A stretch of 64,000 nt of DNA from Ralstonia pickettii DTP0602. Its GTDB lineage: Bacteria > Pseudomonadota > Gammaproteobacteria > Burkholderiales > Burkholderiaceae. The translations under genes and the position numbers were made by a program. Of the stretch, positions 8,556-16,668 are shown piece by piece. Below the pieces are notes generated by a model, which searched no databases, was not told where the DNA came from, and was given only the letters and a program-made list of their open reading frames with translations. How positions within the stretch are numbered: position 1 is the stretch's first letter; every line of letters starts with the position of its first letter. The stretch covers positions 1,922,001 to 1,986,000 of the forward strand of contig CP006667.1 in the NCBI GenBank assembly GCA_000471925.1. Direction: 5' to 3'.

Positions 8556-9938
8556 ATGACACAAGCCGCCGACCTTTCCCGCGATTTCGCCAACTCTATC
8601 GCGAACGCCCGCTATGGCAATCTGCCGCCCGAAGCCGTGGAGGGTGCGAAGAAGAGCATCCTGGATACGCTCGGCGTGATTCTGGCGGCGACCGGGGTGG
8701 AGCCGGCGGTAAAGGGGGTGAACGCGATGGTGCGCGAGGCCGGCGGCGCGGAGCAGAGTACGCTGCTCGGTTTCGGGGGGCGAGCACCGGCGGTCTGGGC
8801 GGCCTTCCACAACGGAGCGATGGCGCATTGCCTTGACTTCGACGACCACGCTCCCGAAGGCCACCACCCCAGCAGTTCGATCGTGCCCGCTGCGTTGGCG
8901 TTGGCGGAGCGCGCCGGTGGTATCTCGGGGCGCGACCTCATCGCCGCGGTCGCCGCCGGCCAGGACATGTTCCTGCGCATGCGCCGCAACGTCGCCAACC
9001 GGCAGGACTGGCATCTGACGACGGTGATCGGCGTCTATTCCGCGACGGCGACCGCGGCCCACGTGCTGGGGCTCAAGCCGGAGCAGATCGTCAGCGCGTT
9101 CGGCATTGCGGGTATGCAGTGCTGCGGCACGATGGAGCTGGCTTATGGCGTTGGCAGCGACCTTCGTGGCATGTATGCGGGGTTTACGACCAAAGGTGCC
9201 GTGCTCGCCGCGCTGATGGCGGAACAGGGTGTGAGCGGCGTCAAGAGCATGTTCGAGGGCAAGGCCGGGTTCTTCAATGTGTACTTCCGCGGGGAATACG
9301 ACCGCGAGAAGATGCTGCAGGGCCTGGGCGAGACGTACGACGGCGGGTCGATTCTCTACAAGCCGTGGCCGTCCTGCGGCGCTTCGCACGGCTTTATCCA
9401 TGCCACGCTGACGCTGATGAAGGAGCACAAGCTCACCATCGGCGATATCGAGCAGATCCGCGTGAACGTCGGCGACTTCCAGAAGCAGCTGTGCGAGCCG
9501 ATCGAGAGCCGCCGGCGCCCGGCTACGCCGGCGGATGCCAAGTTCAGCATCCCCTACTGTGTGGCCGTCGCCGCGACCAAGGGGCAGGTGAAGGTGGCCG
9601 ATTTCTTCGGCGACGCACTGAACGACCCGCACGTGCTGGCGGCAGCGCAGAAGGTCGTGCCGGTGGTCGACGACAGTTTCAACTGGAAGAGCATGCTTCC
9701 CAAGGGCCGGCTCGACATCGTCACGCGTGACGGCCGCACGCTGTCGCGGGTAGGTGAGAACGTCCCTGGCGACGAGGAATGTCCGATGAGCTGGGAGTAC
9801 CTCTACGAAAAATTCCGCGACAGCGCCGCGCTGGCGGCGGTAGCGCCTTCAGCCGAGGGGATCCGCAAGGCCCAGGAAATGGTGCGGCATCTGGAGGCAC
9901 TGGACGATGCCACCGAAGTGCTTCGCGTGTTGGCTTGA
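8556..9938 (+). CDS. MmgE/PrpD family protein (second of three)
   Basis: The start is the ATG giving MTQAADLSRDFANSIANARY, with ggag 11 bases upstream; an open frame from 8337 would add 73 residues unrelated to the family. 460 residues. Marks are AHCLDFDDHAPEGHHPSSSI (active-site region), MFEGKAGFFNVYF and YKPWPSCGASHGFIHATL. The third paralog starts two bases after this stop, so the two are translationally coupled. Together with the copy at 6962 they form a divergent three-gene block. Likely acts on a carboxylate taken up by the Bug receptors nearby (inference). Confidence 0.93.
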   Translation: MTQAADLSRDFANSIANARYGNLPPEAVEGAKKSILDTLGVILAATGVEPAVKGVNAMVREAGGAEQSTLLGFGGRAPAVWAAFHNGAMAHCLDFDDHAPEGHHPSSSIVPAALALAERAGGISGRDLIAAVAAGQDMFLRMRRNVANRQDWHLTTVIGVYSATATAAHVLGLKPEQIVSAFGIAGMQCCGTMELAYGVGSDLRGMYAGFTTKGAVLAALMAEQGVSGVKSMFEGKAGFFNVYFRGEYDREKMLQGLGETYDGGSILYKPWPSCGASHGFIHATLTLMKEHKLTIGDIEQIRVNVGDFQKQLCEPIESRRRPATPADAKFSIPYCVAVAATKGQVKVADFFGDALNDPHVLAAAQKVVPVVDDSFNWKSMLPKGRLDIVTRDGRTLSRVGENVPGDEECPMSWEYLYEKFRDSAALAAVAPSAEGIRKAQEMVRHLEALDDATEVLRVLA

Positions 9939-9940
9939 CC

Positions 9941-11299
9941 ATGGACGCAACCACGCTTCGCATCGCACGCTATGTGGCGGCGGCTGATTTCGACAAGCTG
10001 CCGGAAAGCGCCATACACGAATGCCAACGCCGCGTCATCGACAGCGTGGCGTGCGCGGCCGCCGCTCATGGCGAGCCGTTCTGCGCCACTATGCGGACGT
10101 TCGCCGCGCGCTACGCCGGAACGCCCGGCGCGCGAATCTGGGGGGCCGGCGCGCGCACCTCGATCGAAATGGCGGCATTCGCCAACGGCACGATGCTGCG
10201 CTACCTGGACTACAGCGACACGCATCTCGGCAGGAGCAACGGGCACCCGAGCGACATGATCGGTGGGCTCATCGCGGTGGCCGAAGCCTTCGGGCTGAGC
10301 GGCAAGGACCTTGTCACCGCGATCGTCGTCGCCTACGAGGTCTATTGCGGCCTGTGTGACGGCGCGGCGCTCGCTGCGCGCGGCATCGACCAGGGAACGT
10401 GCGCGGCGGCGGGTGCCGCCGCAGGTGCGGCGCGGCTGCTGGGCCTCGGCGAAAAGCAGGCCGGCGAGGCGCTGTCGATAGCGCTGTCCTCCGCTCTCCA
10501 GCTCTACAACGTGCGCACCGGCGATCTGTCCGACTGGAAGGGTTGCGCCGGTCCGAACGGCGCGCGCAACGGCGTCTTCGCCGCGCTGCTGGCGCGCGAA
10601 GGTGTATCCGGTCCTACCGCGGTCGTGGAGGGCAAGGGCGGCATGCGGGACGTCGTCGGTGAACTTGACTGGCAGGTCGGAGCGGGCGGGCCGCCGCGCA
10701 TCGTCGGCACACACCTCAAGCTCCACCCCGTCTGCTATCACGGCCAGGCGGCCGTCGACGCGGCGCTGGCCTTACGAGATAGGGTGTCCATCACGGACAT
10801 CGCGTCGATCGAAGTCGAAACTTACGAGGCGGCCTTCCGCGCGATGGGTGCCGACCCGACCCGCTGGGCCCCAACCAATCGCGAAACCGCCGATCACAGC
10901 CTGCCCTATGCGATTGCCGTGGCCTTGCTGAACGGCCGGCTGACTTCTGCCGACTACGAGCAGGAGCGGCTCGGCGATGCGGGGACGAGACGCTTGATGG
11001 AATGCATTGGGGTCTGCAGCTCCCCCAAACTCACCCTGGAATTCCCGGCGCACTCGCGCAGTCGCATCACGATCCGTGACAAGGGTGGTGCCACGTACAG
11101 CTACTTGCAGACCGACCCCAAGGGCAGCGCAGCGAATCCGCTCACCGACGCTGAGCTGGAGTCGAAGTTCATCGATCTGTACGGTCCGTGGGGCAATCCG
11201 TCGAAAGCCCGTCGGTTGTTGGACATGCTGTGGTCGGTCGAGCGTCTCGGCAGCGTTGCGCTGCTGGTCGATGCCCTCTGCGAGACGGCGGTCCCATAG
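9941..11299 (+). CDS. MmgE/PrpD family protein (third of three)
   Basis: 452 residues, starting at MDATTLRIARYVAAADFDKL, two bases after the preceding stop. An in-frame upstream ATG at 9779 would overlap the neighbour by 160 bp and is not preferred. Marks are YLDYSDTHLGRSNGHPSD, VVEGKGGMRDVV and LKLHPVCYHGQAAVDAAL. Where the other two copies have KPYPACRFTH and KPWPSCGASH, this one has KLHPVCYHGQ, so the pocket differs and the substrate probably does too. Coupled to the 8556 copy; next gene is 398 bp downstream. Confidence 0.92.
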   Translation: MDATTLRIARYVAAADFDKLPESAIHECQRRVIDSVACAAAAHGEPFCATMRTFAARYAGTPGARIWGAGARTSIEMAAFANGTMLRYLDYSDTHLGRSNGHPSDMIGGLIAVAEAFGLSGKDLVTAIVVAYEVYCGLCDGAALAARGIDQGTCAAAGAAAGAARLLGLGEKQAGEALSIALSSALQLYNVRTGDLSDWKGCAGPNGARNGVFAALLAREGVSGPTAVVEGKGGMRDVVGELDWQVGAGGPPRIVGTHLKLHPVCYHGQAAVDAALALRDRVSITDIASIEVETYEAAFRAMGADPTRWAPTNRETADHSLPYAIAVALLNGRLTSADYEQERLGDAGTRRLMECIGVCSSPKLTLEFPAHSRSRITIRDKGGATYSYLQTDPKGSAANPLTDAELESKFIDLYGPWGNPSKARRLLDMLWSVERLGSVALLVDALCETAVP

Positions 11300-11697
11300 G
11301 CGTACGGCGTTGCCGCGCTTCCCGCCGTGACCAGGGATATGGCGACGGACGCTGCCTGAGCGCGAGTGGCGCGCGCGTGCCCACGCGGCCTTCCACTGTC
11401 CGCGCTCGCCACGCCTGCCGCCGCATGACCCGGCGGCCGGCGTGAATCCCATCTCCAAATTCGCCCCTTCCCGGCTGTCCCATCCGCACGGCCGGATAGC
11501 GTTCGCCTTGCTCCATGCACCCGCGTTCATCATCAAAGCTCCCGCGAGGCAGGTAGCTGTCCTTATCGGATTCGCGCGCGACCCGGCGTTAGGAAAAGTT
11601 ACCGTGGTCGGCAAAAAAAGCGACTCGACTATTGTTCCCGCCAACTCGAAACTTGACCTCACAGCATGAGCGCTGCAGTCAAACCAAGGAAACCAAC
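11300..11697. other. 398-bp non-coding gap before the acyl-CoA dehydrogenase operon
   Basis: No credible gene. Open frames here lack ribosome-binding sites and family features. The last ~130 bases are relatively A/T-rich (ggaaaagttaccg, gcaaaaaaagcg) and probably hold the promoter of the 11698-16529 operon; no specific operator could be identified. Confidence 0.5.
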
Positions 11698-12888
11698 ATG
11701 TCCGCTATCCCGACCTCCTTTGAACAGAACTCCTCCCACGGCGTCACGCTGGATGACGTGCTCCAGGCCACGCAAGCCGTCACGCGGAACTTCGGCGACG
11801 AGTACTTCGCCAAGCTCGACAAGGAAGAGGCATTCCCGCACGACTACATCAAGGCGCTGATGGATGCCAAGCTGCATACGGTGATGATTCCCGAGCAGTA
11901 CGGCGGCATGGGACTCGGCCTGCGCGAAGCGTGCGTCATCGTCGAGGAAATGCACCGCTCGGGCGGCGTCGGCTCCATGATCCACGGCCAGATGTTCATG
12001 ATGGGCATTCTTGCCCGCCACGGCACGGACGAGCAGAAGCGCAAGATTCTCGAGGAAGTGTGCGCGGGCCGCACGCGTCTGCAGTCCTTCTCGCTGACCG
12101 AGCCGAACGCGGGCACCGATACCGCGAAGCTGCAGACCAAGGCGTGGCGCGAGGGCAATGAATGGGTCATCAAGGGGCAGAAGCTCTGGACCTCGCGCTT
12201 TGACTACACCGACGCGTTCATGGTGTTCGCGCGCACCAGCGCGCCGAAGGACCCGGCCAAGCCGCACCAGGGAATCTCGGCCTTCCTGGTCGACAAGCGC
12301 CAGGTCGATCCCAGGCAGTACACCAGCCGCAAGATCGACGTGATGTTCAACCATCACACCTTCGAAGTCTTCTACGACAATATGCGCGTGCCCGAGACTT
12401 CGCTGATCGGCGAGGAGGGTAAGGGCTTCAAGTACCTGCTCGACGGTCTGAACGCCGAGCGCATCATCATTGCTTCCGAGGCGATTGGCGACGGCCGCTG
12501 GTTCGTGGACAAGGCGGTCAACTACGCCAAGGAGCGCGTGCTGTTCGGCAAGCCGATCGGCGCCAACCAGGGCGTGCAGTTTCCCATCGCGCTTGGCTAC
12601 GCGCATCTGGAAGCGGCGGACGCTTTGCGCTGGAAGGCGGCAGAGAAATTCGACCGCCGCGAGTCGTGTGGCGGCGAAGCCAACATTGCCAAGATGCTCG
12701 CCTCAGACGCCTCGTGGGAACTCGCCAACGTCTGCATGCAGACGCACGGCGGATTCGGCCTGGCCCGCGAATACCACATCGAGCGGCGCTTCCGCGACAC
12801 CCGCGTGTTCCAGATCGCACCGATCTCACCAAACATGGTCCTGAACTACGTCAGCCAGCACGTTCTCGGCCTGCCGCGTTCCTACTAA
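11698..12888 (+). CDS. acyl-CoA dehydrogenase
   Basis: 396 residues from MSAIPTSFEQ, with aaggaaacc just upstream; the longer frame from 11632 has no support. Flavoprotein marks are SLTEPNAGTDTAKLQTKA (FAD and substrate contacts), GQKLWTSRFDYTDAF, LNAERIIIASEAIGDGRWF and TQTHGG-like MQTHGGFGLAREY near the C-terminus (flavin-binding loop). It oxidises an acyl-CoA to the 2,3-enoyl-CoA and passes electrons to ETF. It is first in an operon with two MaoC proteins, a DUF35 protein and a thiolase-like protein (gap to next gene 14 bp), which fits beta-oxidation of an unusual acyl-CoA side chain. Confidence 0.94.
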   Translation: MSAIPTSFEQNSSHGVTLDDVLQATQAVTRNFGDEYFAKLDKEEAFPHDYIKALMDAKLHTVMIPEQYGGMGLGLREACVIVEEMHRSGGVGSMIHGQMFMMGILARHGTDEQKRKILEEVCAGRTRLQSFSLTEPNAGTDTAKLQTKAWREGNEWVIKGQKLWTSRFDYTDAFMVFARTSAPKDPAKPHQGISAFLVDKRQVDPRQYTSRKIDVMFNHHTFEVFYDNMRVPETSLIGEEGKGFKYLLDGLNAERIIIASEAIGDGRWFVDKAVNYAKERVLFGKPIGANQGVQFPIALGYAHLEAADALRWKAAEKFDRRESCGGEANIAKMLASDASWELANVCMQTHGGFGLAREYHIERRFRDTRVFQIAPISPNMVLNYVSQHVLGLPRSY

Positions 12889-12902
12889 GCCAGGAGAGCA
12901 AG

Positions 12903-13379
12903 ATGAACGAAGGACTCTATTTCGAGGACTACACGGCGGACTGGACCTACGAGTCCAAGGGGGTGCCCGTCACCGAGGAAGGTATCGCCGGATTCGTCGA
13001 CCTGCACCGGTTCCATACGCCGACCTTCATGGACCGAAGCTATGTCGAATCGACCAGGGAGTATGGCGCGCGCATGGCACCCGGCCTGCACGTACTCAGC
13101 CTGGCAGAGGGCGCGATCCTGCAGGCGGGGCTGACGCGGCGCCGCGGCATCTTCCTGATGGAACTGACGCCGAAGTTCGTGAAGCCCGTCTTCGCTGGCG
13201 ACGCGATCAAGGTTCACGTGCGGTTGGAGTCCAGGCGCCTGACCAGCAAGCCGGACCGGGGCGTGGTCACGACTGCGCACGAGGTGAAGAACCAACGGGG
13301 CGAGATCGTGATGACGTATGACTCGACGCGGATGATCCGCACCCGCGCCTACGTCGAGACGGCCGCCACCGCGAACTGA
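12903..13379 (+). CDS. MaoC-like hot-dog protein lacking the hydratase active-site residues
   Basis: 158 residues from MNEGLYFEDYTADWTYESKG, with aggagagcaag in front. It is a single hot-dog domain of the MaoC/hydratase-2 type. At the position of the catalytic GD-x-N-P-x-H motif it reads HRFHTPTFMD, so both the Asp and the His are absent. The partner at 15028 keeps the motif. In the actinobacterial ChsH1-ChsH2 enzyme one hot-dog subunit is catalytic and the other structural, and the second carries or binds a DUF35 domain; here a separate DUF35 gene follows by 16 bp. I infer this is the non-catalytic half of a heteromeric enoyl-CoA hydratase. Confidence 0.82.
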   Translation: MNEGLYFEDYTADWTYESKGVPVTEEGIAGFVDLHRFHTPTFMDRSYVESTREYGARMAPGLHVLSLAEGAILQAGLTRRRGIFLMELTPKFVKPVFAGDAIKVHVRLESRRLTSKPDRGVVTTAHEVKNQRGEIVMTYDSTRMIRTRAYVETAATAN

Positions 13380-13395
13380 CAACAGGAGAACGTCC

Positions 13396-13818
13396 GTGCA
13401 AGCAATGTTACCGAAGCCGGTGGCCAACGCCGACTCGCAGACCTACTGGAACGCCGCCCGCGAGCGGCGTCTCATGATCCGCAAGTGCAATGCCTGCGGT
13501 CAGCTCCACTTCATGCCACGGTACTTGTGCCCGGCGTGCTGGTCCGACAACCTCGCCTGGATTGATGCCAGCGGCACCGGGCATGTGCATAGCTTCAGCG
13601 TGATCCGGCGTGCCTCGGATCCGGCTTTTGCCTCACTTGTGCCCTACGTGATAGCGCTGATCGAGCTTGACGAGGGTGTGCGCATGATGGCCAACATCCT
13701 CGGCGACGACGCCCTTGACGTCGCGATAGGGGACCCGGTGAAGCTCACGTTCGAGGATCGCGGCGACGGCGCCATGCTCCCCCAGTATGAACGGATTGCC
13801 GCGCGGAGCATGCGATGA
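13396..13818 (+). CDS. DUF35 zinc-ribbon/OB-fold acyl-CoA-associated protein
   Basis: 140 residues, GTG start preceded by acaggagaac. Residues ~29-45 are a rubredoxin-like zinc ribbon with two CxxC knuckles (KCNACGQ and LCPACWS); the rest is an OB fold (GTGHVHSFSVI, VPYVIALIELDEGVRMMANI). DUF35 proteins bind and organise thiolase or thiolase-like enzymes, as in HMG-CoA synthesis in archaea and Ltp2 aldolase in steroid degradation. The stop overlaps the start of the thiolase-like gene by four bases (ATGA), so the two are translationally coupled and probably form a complex. Confidence 0.9.
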   Translation: MQAMLPKPVANADSQTYWNAARERRLMIRKCNACGQLHFMPRYLCPACWSDNLAWIDASGTGHVHSFSVIRRASDPAFASLVPYVIALIELDEGVRMMANILGDDALDVAIGDPVKLTFEDRGDGAMLPQYERIAARSMR

Positions 13819-14993
13819 AGAAGCCTGCATCCCTGAAGAACAAGGTCGCAATCGTCGGTGTCGGCGAATCCGAGATCGGGCGTGTGCCGCATATGTCGGG
13901 GCTCGGTCTGAACGCGCAGGCCGCCAGGCGCGCGCTCGACGACGCCGGACTGAAGGTGTCCGACATCGATGGATTGCTGACGGCCTATTCGTTCACCGAG
14001 CCGTACTTCATGCTCGGCTCGGTGCTGTGCGAGTACCTGGGCTTGAAGCCTCATTTCAATGCCTCGATGGTGGTCGGTGGCGGAAGTCCGGCGGTCATGC
14101 TCAAGCATGCCGCAGACGCAATCGCCGCCGGCCAGGCCGAGACCATCCTGGTCTGCGCCGGCGAGAACCGAGCGACCGGACAGTCGCGAGACGCCACCGT
14201 CAGCACGTTGCTCGCGGTGGGACATCCTTACTTTGAGCAGCCCTACGGCGGCTCGATTCCGGGCTACTACGCGATGATCGCCCGGCGGCACATGCACGTG
14301 TATGGCACGACGCGGGAACAAATGGCCCAGGTCGCCGTGCAGGCACGCAAGCATGCGCTGCTGCATCCGAACGCACATATGAAGAAGGCGATAGAACTGG
14401 AGGAGGTCCTGGACGCGAAGCCGATTGCCGATCCACTAGGCATGCTCGATTGCTGCCTGATCTCCGATGCGGGTGGCGCGTTTATCGTCACCTCGGCCGA
14501 GCGTGCGCGTGACCTCAAGTGCAAGCCGGTGTATCTGCAGGGCATTGGCGAATACCACACGCATGAGCACCTGATGTGCGCGCCCAGCCTGACCGAGTTC
14601 GGCGCCACGGAATCCGGGCGGATCGCATATGACATGGCAGGGCTCGGGCCGGGCGACATCGATGTCGCGCAGCTGTATGACTGCTTCACGATTGTGCCGA
14701 TCCTCGAGCTGGAGGAACTGGGCTTCGTGAAGGCCGGAGAGGGCGGCGCGTTCTTCGCGGAGGGGCATGCGGGCCTTGGCGGCAAGCTGCCGGTCAACAC
14801 GCACGGAGGCATGCTGTCGCATGCGCACGCTGGCGCCGCGGGCGGGTTGTTCGGCATCGTCGAAGCGGTGCGCCAGCTGCGCGGCGGCCTGGGCGCGCGC
14901 CAGGTGAATGGCGCCGAAGTCGCACTCGTCCACAACGAGGGCGGCATCCTGTCCTCGCATTGCACCGTCATTCTCGCCAACGACCGGGGCTGA
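13815..14993 (+). CDS. thiolase-like protein without catalytic cysteines; predicted acyl-CoA retro-aldolase
   Basis: 392 residues, thiolase fold of the SCP2/Ltp2 type. The N-terminal region around residue 90, where thiolases carry the nucleophilic Cys, reads MVVGGGSPAVMLKHA. The usual GHPxGATG loop is replaced by MLSHAHAGAAGGLF, and the C-terminal CxGGGxG by VHNEGGILSS. QLYDCFTIVP is retained. Loss of both cysteines is the hallmark of Ltp2-type proteins, which cleave a 3-hydroxyacyl-CoA by retro-aldol reaction with a DUF35 partner. The coupled DUF35 gene and the MaoC pair support this. Annotation as acetyl-CoA acetyltransferase would be misleading. Confidence 0.85.
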   Translation: MKKPASLKNKVAIVGVGESEIGRVPHMSGLGLNAQAARRALDDAGLKVSDIDGLLTAYSFTEPYFMLGSVLCEYLGLKPHFNASMVVGGGSPAVMLKHAADAIAAGQAETILVCAGENRATGQSRDATVSTLLAVGHPYFEQPYGGSIPGYYAMIARRHMHVYGTTREQMAQVAVQARKHALLHPNAHMKKAIELEEVLDAKPIADPLGMLDCCLISDAGGAFIVTSAERARDLKCKPVYLQGIGEYHTHEHLMCAPSLTEFGATESGRIAYDMAGLGPGDIDVAQLYDCFTIVPILELEELGFVKAGEGGAFFAEGHAGLGGKLPVNTHGGMLSHAHAGAAGGLFGIVEAVRQLRGGLGARQVNGAEVALVHNEGGILSSHCTVILANDRG

Positions 14994-15027
14994 GGCCCTG
15001 GTCCCGACAAATTAATAAAGGATTGCC

Positions 15028-15498
15028 ATGACCATTGCTTCCACGCCGCGCGGCAAGTATTTTGAAGACTTCGAGGTCGGACAGGAGTTCATCAGCCCGG
15101 CACGTACGATCACGCTCACGGACATCGTCAACTTCGCTTGCCTGTCAGGTGACTTCAACGAAGTCCACACGAACTTTGAATACTGCAAGACCACTTCCTT
15201 CGGCGAACCCATTGCCCACGGCCCGCTGGTGTATGCCGTGATGGCTGGCCTGCAATATGCGAGCGGGATCAACGACGGCACGTTGCTTGCCTTGCTGCAG
15301 AATGACCTATGGCGGATGCTGTTGCCGGTCAAGCACGGCGACACCATCCGCGCTCGCGTCAGCGTGCTCGAGAAGAAGGAGACGAGCAGGCCGGATCGCG
15401 GCGTGGTCGTGGTCCGGCGAGAAGTCATCAAGCAGGACGAAAGCGTCGCGCAGGAGATGCGGACGACCTTCCTGTACCGTCGTCGGCCCAAAGCCTGA
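15028..15498 (+). CDS. MaoC-family enoyl-CoA hydratase (catalytic subunit)
   Basis: 156 residues from MTIASTPRGKYFEDFEVGQ. The hydratase-2 motif is intact: LSGDFNEVHTN holds the catalytic Asp and His, followed by FGEPIAHGPLVYAV. It hydrates a 2-enoyl-CoA to a 3-hydroxyacyl-CoA. It lies 34 bp after the thiolase-like gene and is probably the active partner of the motif-less MaoC protein at 12903. Ends ~130 bp before the alpha/beta hydrolase gene. Confidence 0.92.
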   Translation: MTIASTPRGKYFEDFEVGQEFISPARTITLTDIVNFACLSGDFNEVHTNFEYCKTTSFGEPIAHGPLVYAVMAGLQYASGINDGTLLALLQNDLWRMLLPVKHGDTIRARVSVLEKKETSRPDRGVVVVRREVIKQDESVAQEMRTTFLYRRRPKA

Positions 15499-15629
15499 CG
15501 GCTGCCAATCTACCATTCCGGCCTGCAGCCCGATGCGGGATACCGGCTTGTTGGGCTCCGCTGCAACGCTGCACCGGGGCCCGCGTGCCTGGCTCGACCG
15601 GCTCCGCTCGCAGCGGCGCGTTGGCTGCC

Positions 15630-16529
15630 ATGATCATCACAGCAATGAAACCCTACACCCGACTTCCCGGCACTCCGGTGCCCCTGCACAAATGGGCCGG
15701 CGACGGCGGACTCCGGCTTGCCGGCGATTCATGGGGCGATCCGCAGGGACCGCTGGTGCTGTTGCTCCACGGGGTGGGACAGACGCGGCATGCGTGGCGC
15801 GCGACGGGCAGGATGCTGGGTGCTGCCGGCTACCACGCGGTGGCGTTTGACGCGCGCGGCCACGGTGACTCGGACTGGGCAGCGGATGGCGATTACTCCC
15901 GCGACGCCATGATTCGTGACTTGAAGAGCCTCGTCGCGGTACTTGGAAAGCGGCCAGCGCTGGTAGGCGCGTCGATGGGCGGCGCCACCAGCCTGATCGG
16001 CGTTGGTGAAGGGCGCATCGATGCCAGCGCACTGATCCTCGTGGACATTGCACCGCGCACGGAGTCTTCCGGCGTGGCGAAGGTAAAGTCTTTTATGCGC
16101 GGCACGAGCGAAGGCTTTGGTACGCTCGAGGAAGCCGCCGATGCCATTCACGCTTATCGCCCGCGCGCCCAGGGGGCACGGGTACCAAACGGACTCGCCA
16201 AGAACCTCCGGCTGGCTACGGACGGCAGATACCATTGGCACTGGGATCCCCGGCTTATGGAAAGGGAGCGCGAAAGCGACGAACGACGCATCGAGGCGGC
16301 GCGCCACCTCGAACTGCCGACGCTGCTGGTGCGCGGTGGCCGGTCGGACGTCGTCAGCGAGGAGGGGGCACGCGACTTCCTGTGTCTGTGTCCGCGAGCG
16401 GAGTTCGTGAACATCGCCGGAGCCGGCCACATGGTCTCGGGCGATCGCAACGACGTCTTCGGGCATGCGGCGCTCACGTTCCTGCGGCGTGCCGTGCCGC
16501 CCGCCAGCCAGGCAGTACCAAAGGCGTGA
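15630..16529 (+). CDS. alpha/beta hydrolase
   Basis: About 299 residues from MIITAMKPYTRLPG; a second ATG 15 bases later is equally possible. Marks are LLLHGVGQTRHAW (oxyanion region), FDARGHGDSDW, the nucleophile elbow GASMGG and AGAGHMVSGDRNDVF with the catalytic His. Members hydrolyse esters, lactones or C-C bonds; the substrate is not readable. Same strand as the acyl-CoA operon and probably its last gene, with convergent genes after it. Long upstream extension of the open frame to 15309 overlaps the MaoC gene and is rejected. Confidence 0.88.
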   Translation: MIITAMKPYTRLPGTPVPLHKWAGDGGLRLAGDSWGDPQGPLVLLLHGVGQTRHAWRATGRMLGAAGYHAVAFDARGHGDSDWAADGDYSRDAMIRDLKSLVAVLGKRPALVGASMGGATSLIGVGEGRIDASALILVDIAPRTESSGVAKVKSFMRGTSEGFGTLEEAADAIHAYRPRAQGARVPNGLAKNLRLATDGRYHWHWDPRLMERERESDERRIEAARHLELPTLLVRGGRSDVVSEEGARDFLCLCPRAEFVNIAGAGHMVSGDRNDVFGHAALTFLRRAVPPASQAVPKA

Positions 16530-16630
16530 ACGGCGCGCCGTTGGAAACCGGAGGGCGTGCAGATACCTGGGAACGCGGATGAAGGCCTGCGTTGCGCGTA
16601 CTCATGGTTTCGCTGCTGAATTCCTCGCGA

Positions 16631-16646
16631 GCGGCAGGTCTGCCGC
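16631..16646. repeat. short GC-rich palindrome between convergent genes
   Basis: Seven-base perfect arms GCGGCAG / CTGCCGC around GT, in the 139 bp between the hydrolase and the SDR genes that face each other. It could act as a bidirectional terminator, but no T-run follows. Confidence 0.3.
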
Positions 16647-16668
16647 CCTCGAGGATCGACTCCTTGCA

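Noticed and set aside
8451-9632. 393-codon open frame on the minus strand
   Set aside because: Antisense shadow of the second MmgE/PrpD gene.
13815-14993. Calling this gene an acetyl-CoA acetyltransferase
   Set aside because: Both catalytic cysteines and the GHPxGATG loop are missing, so thiolase chemistry is not expected.
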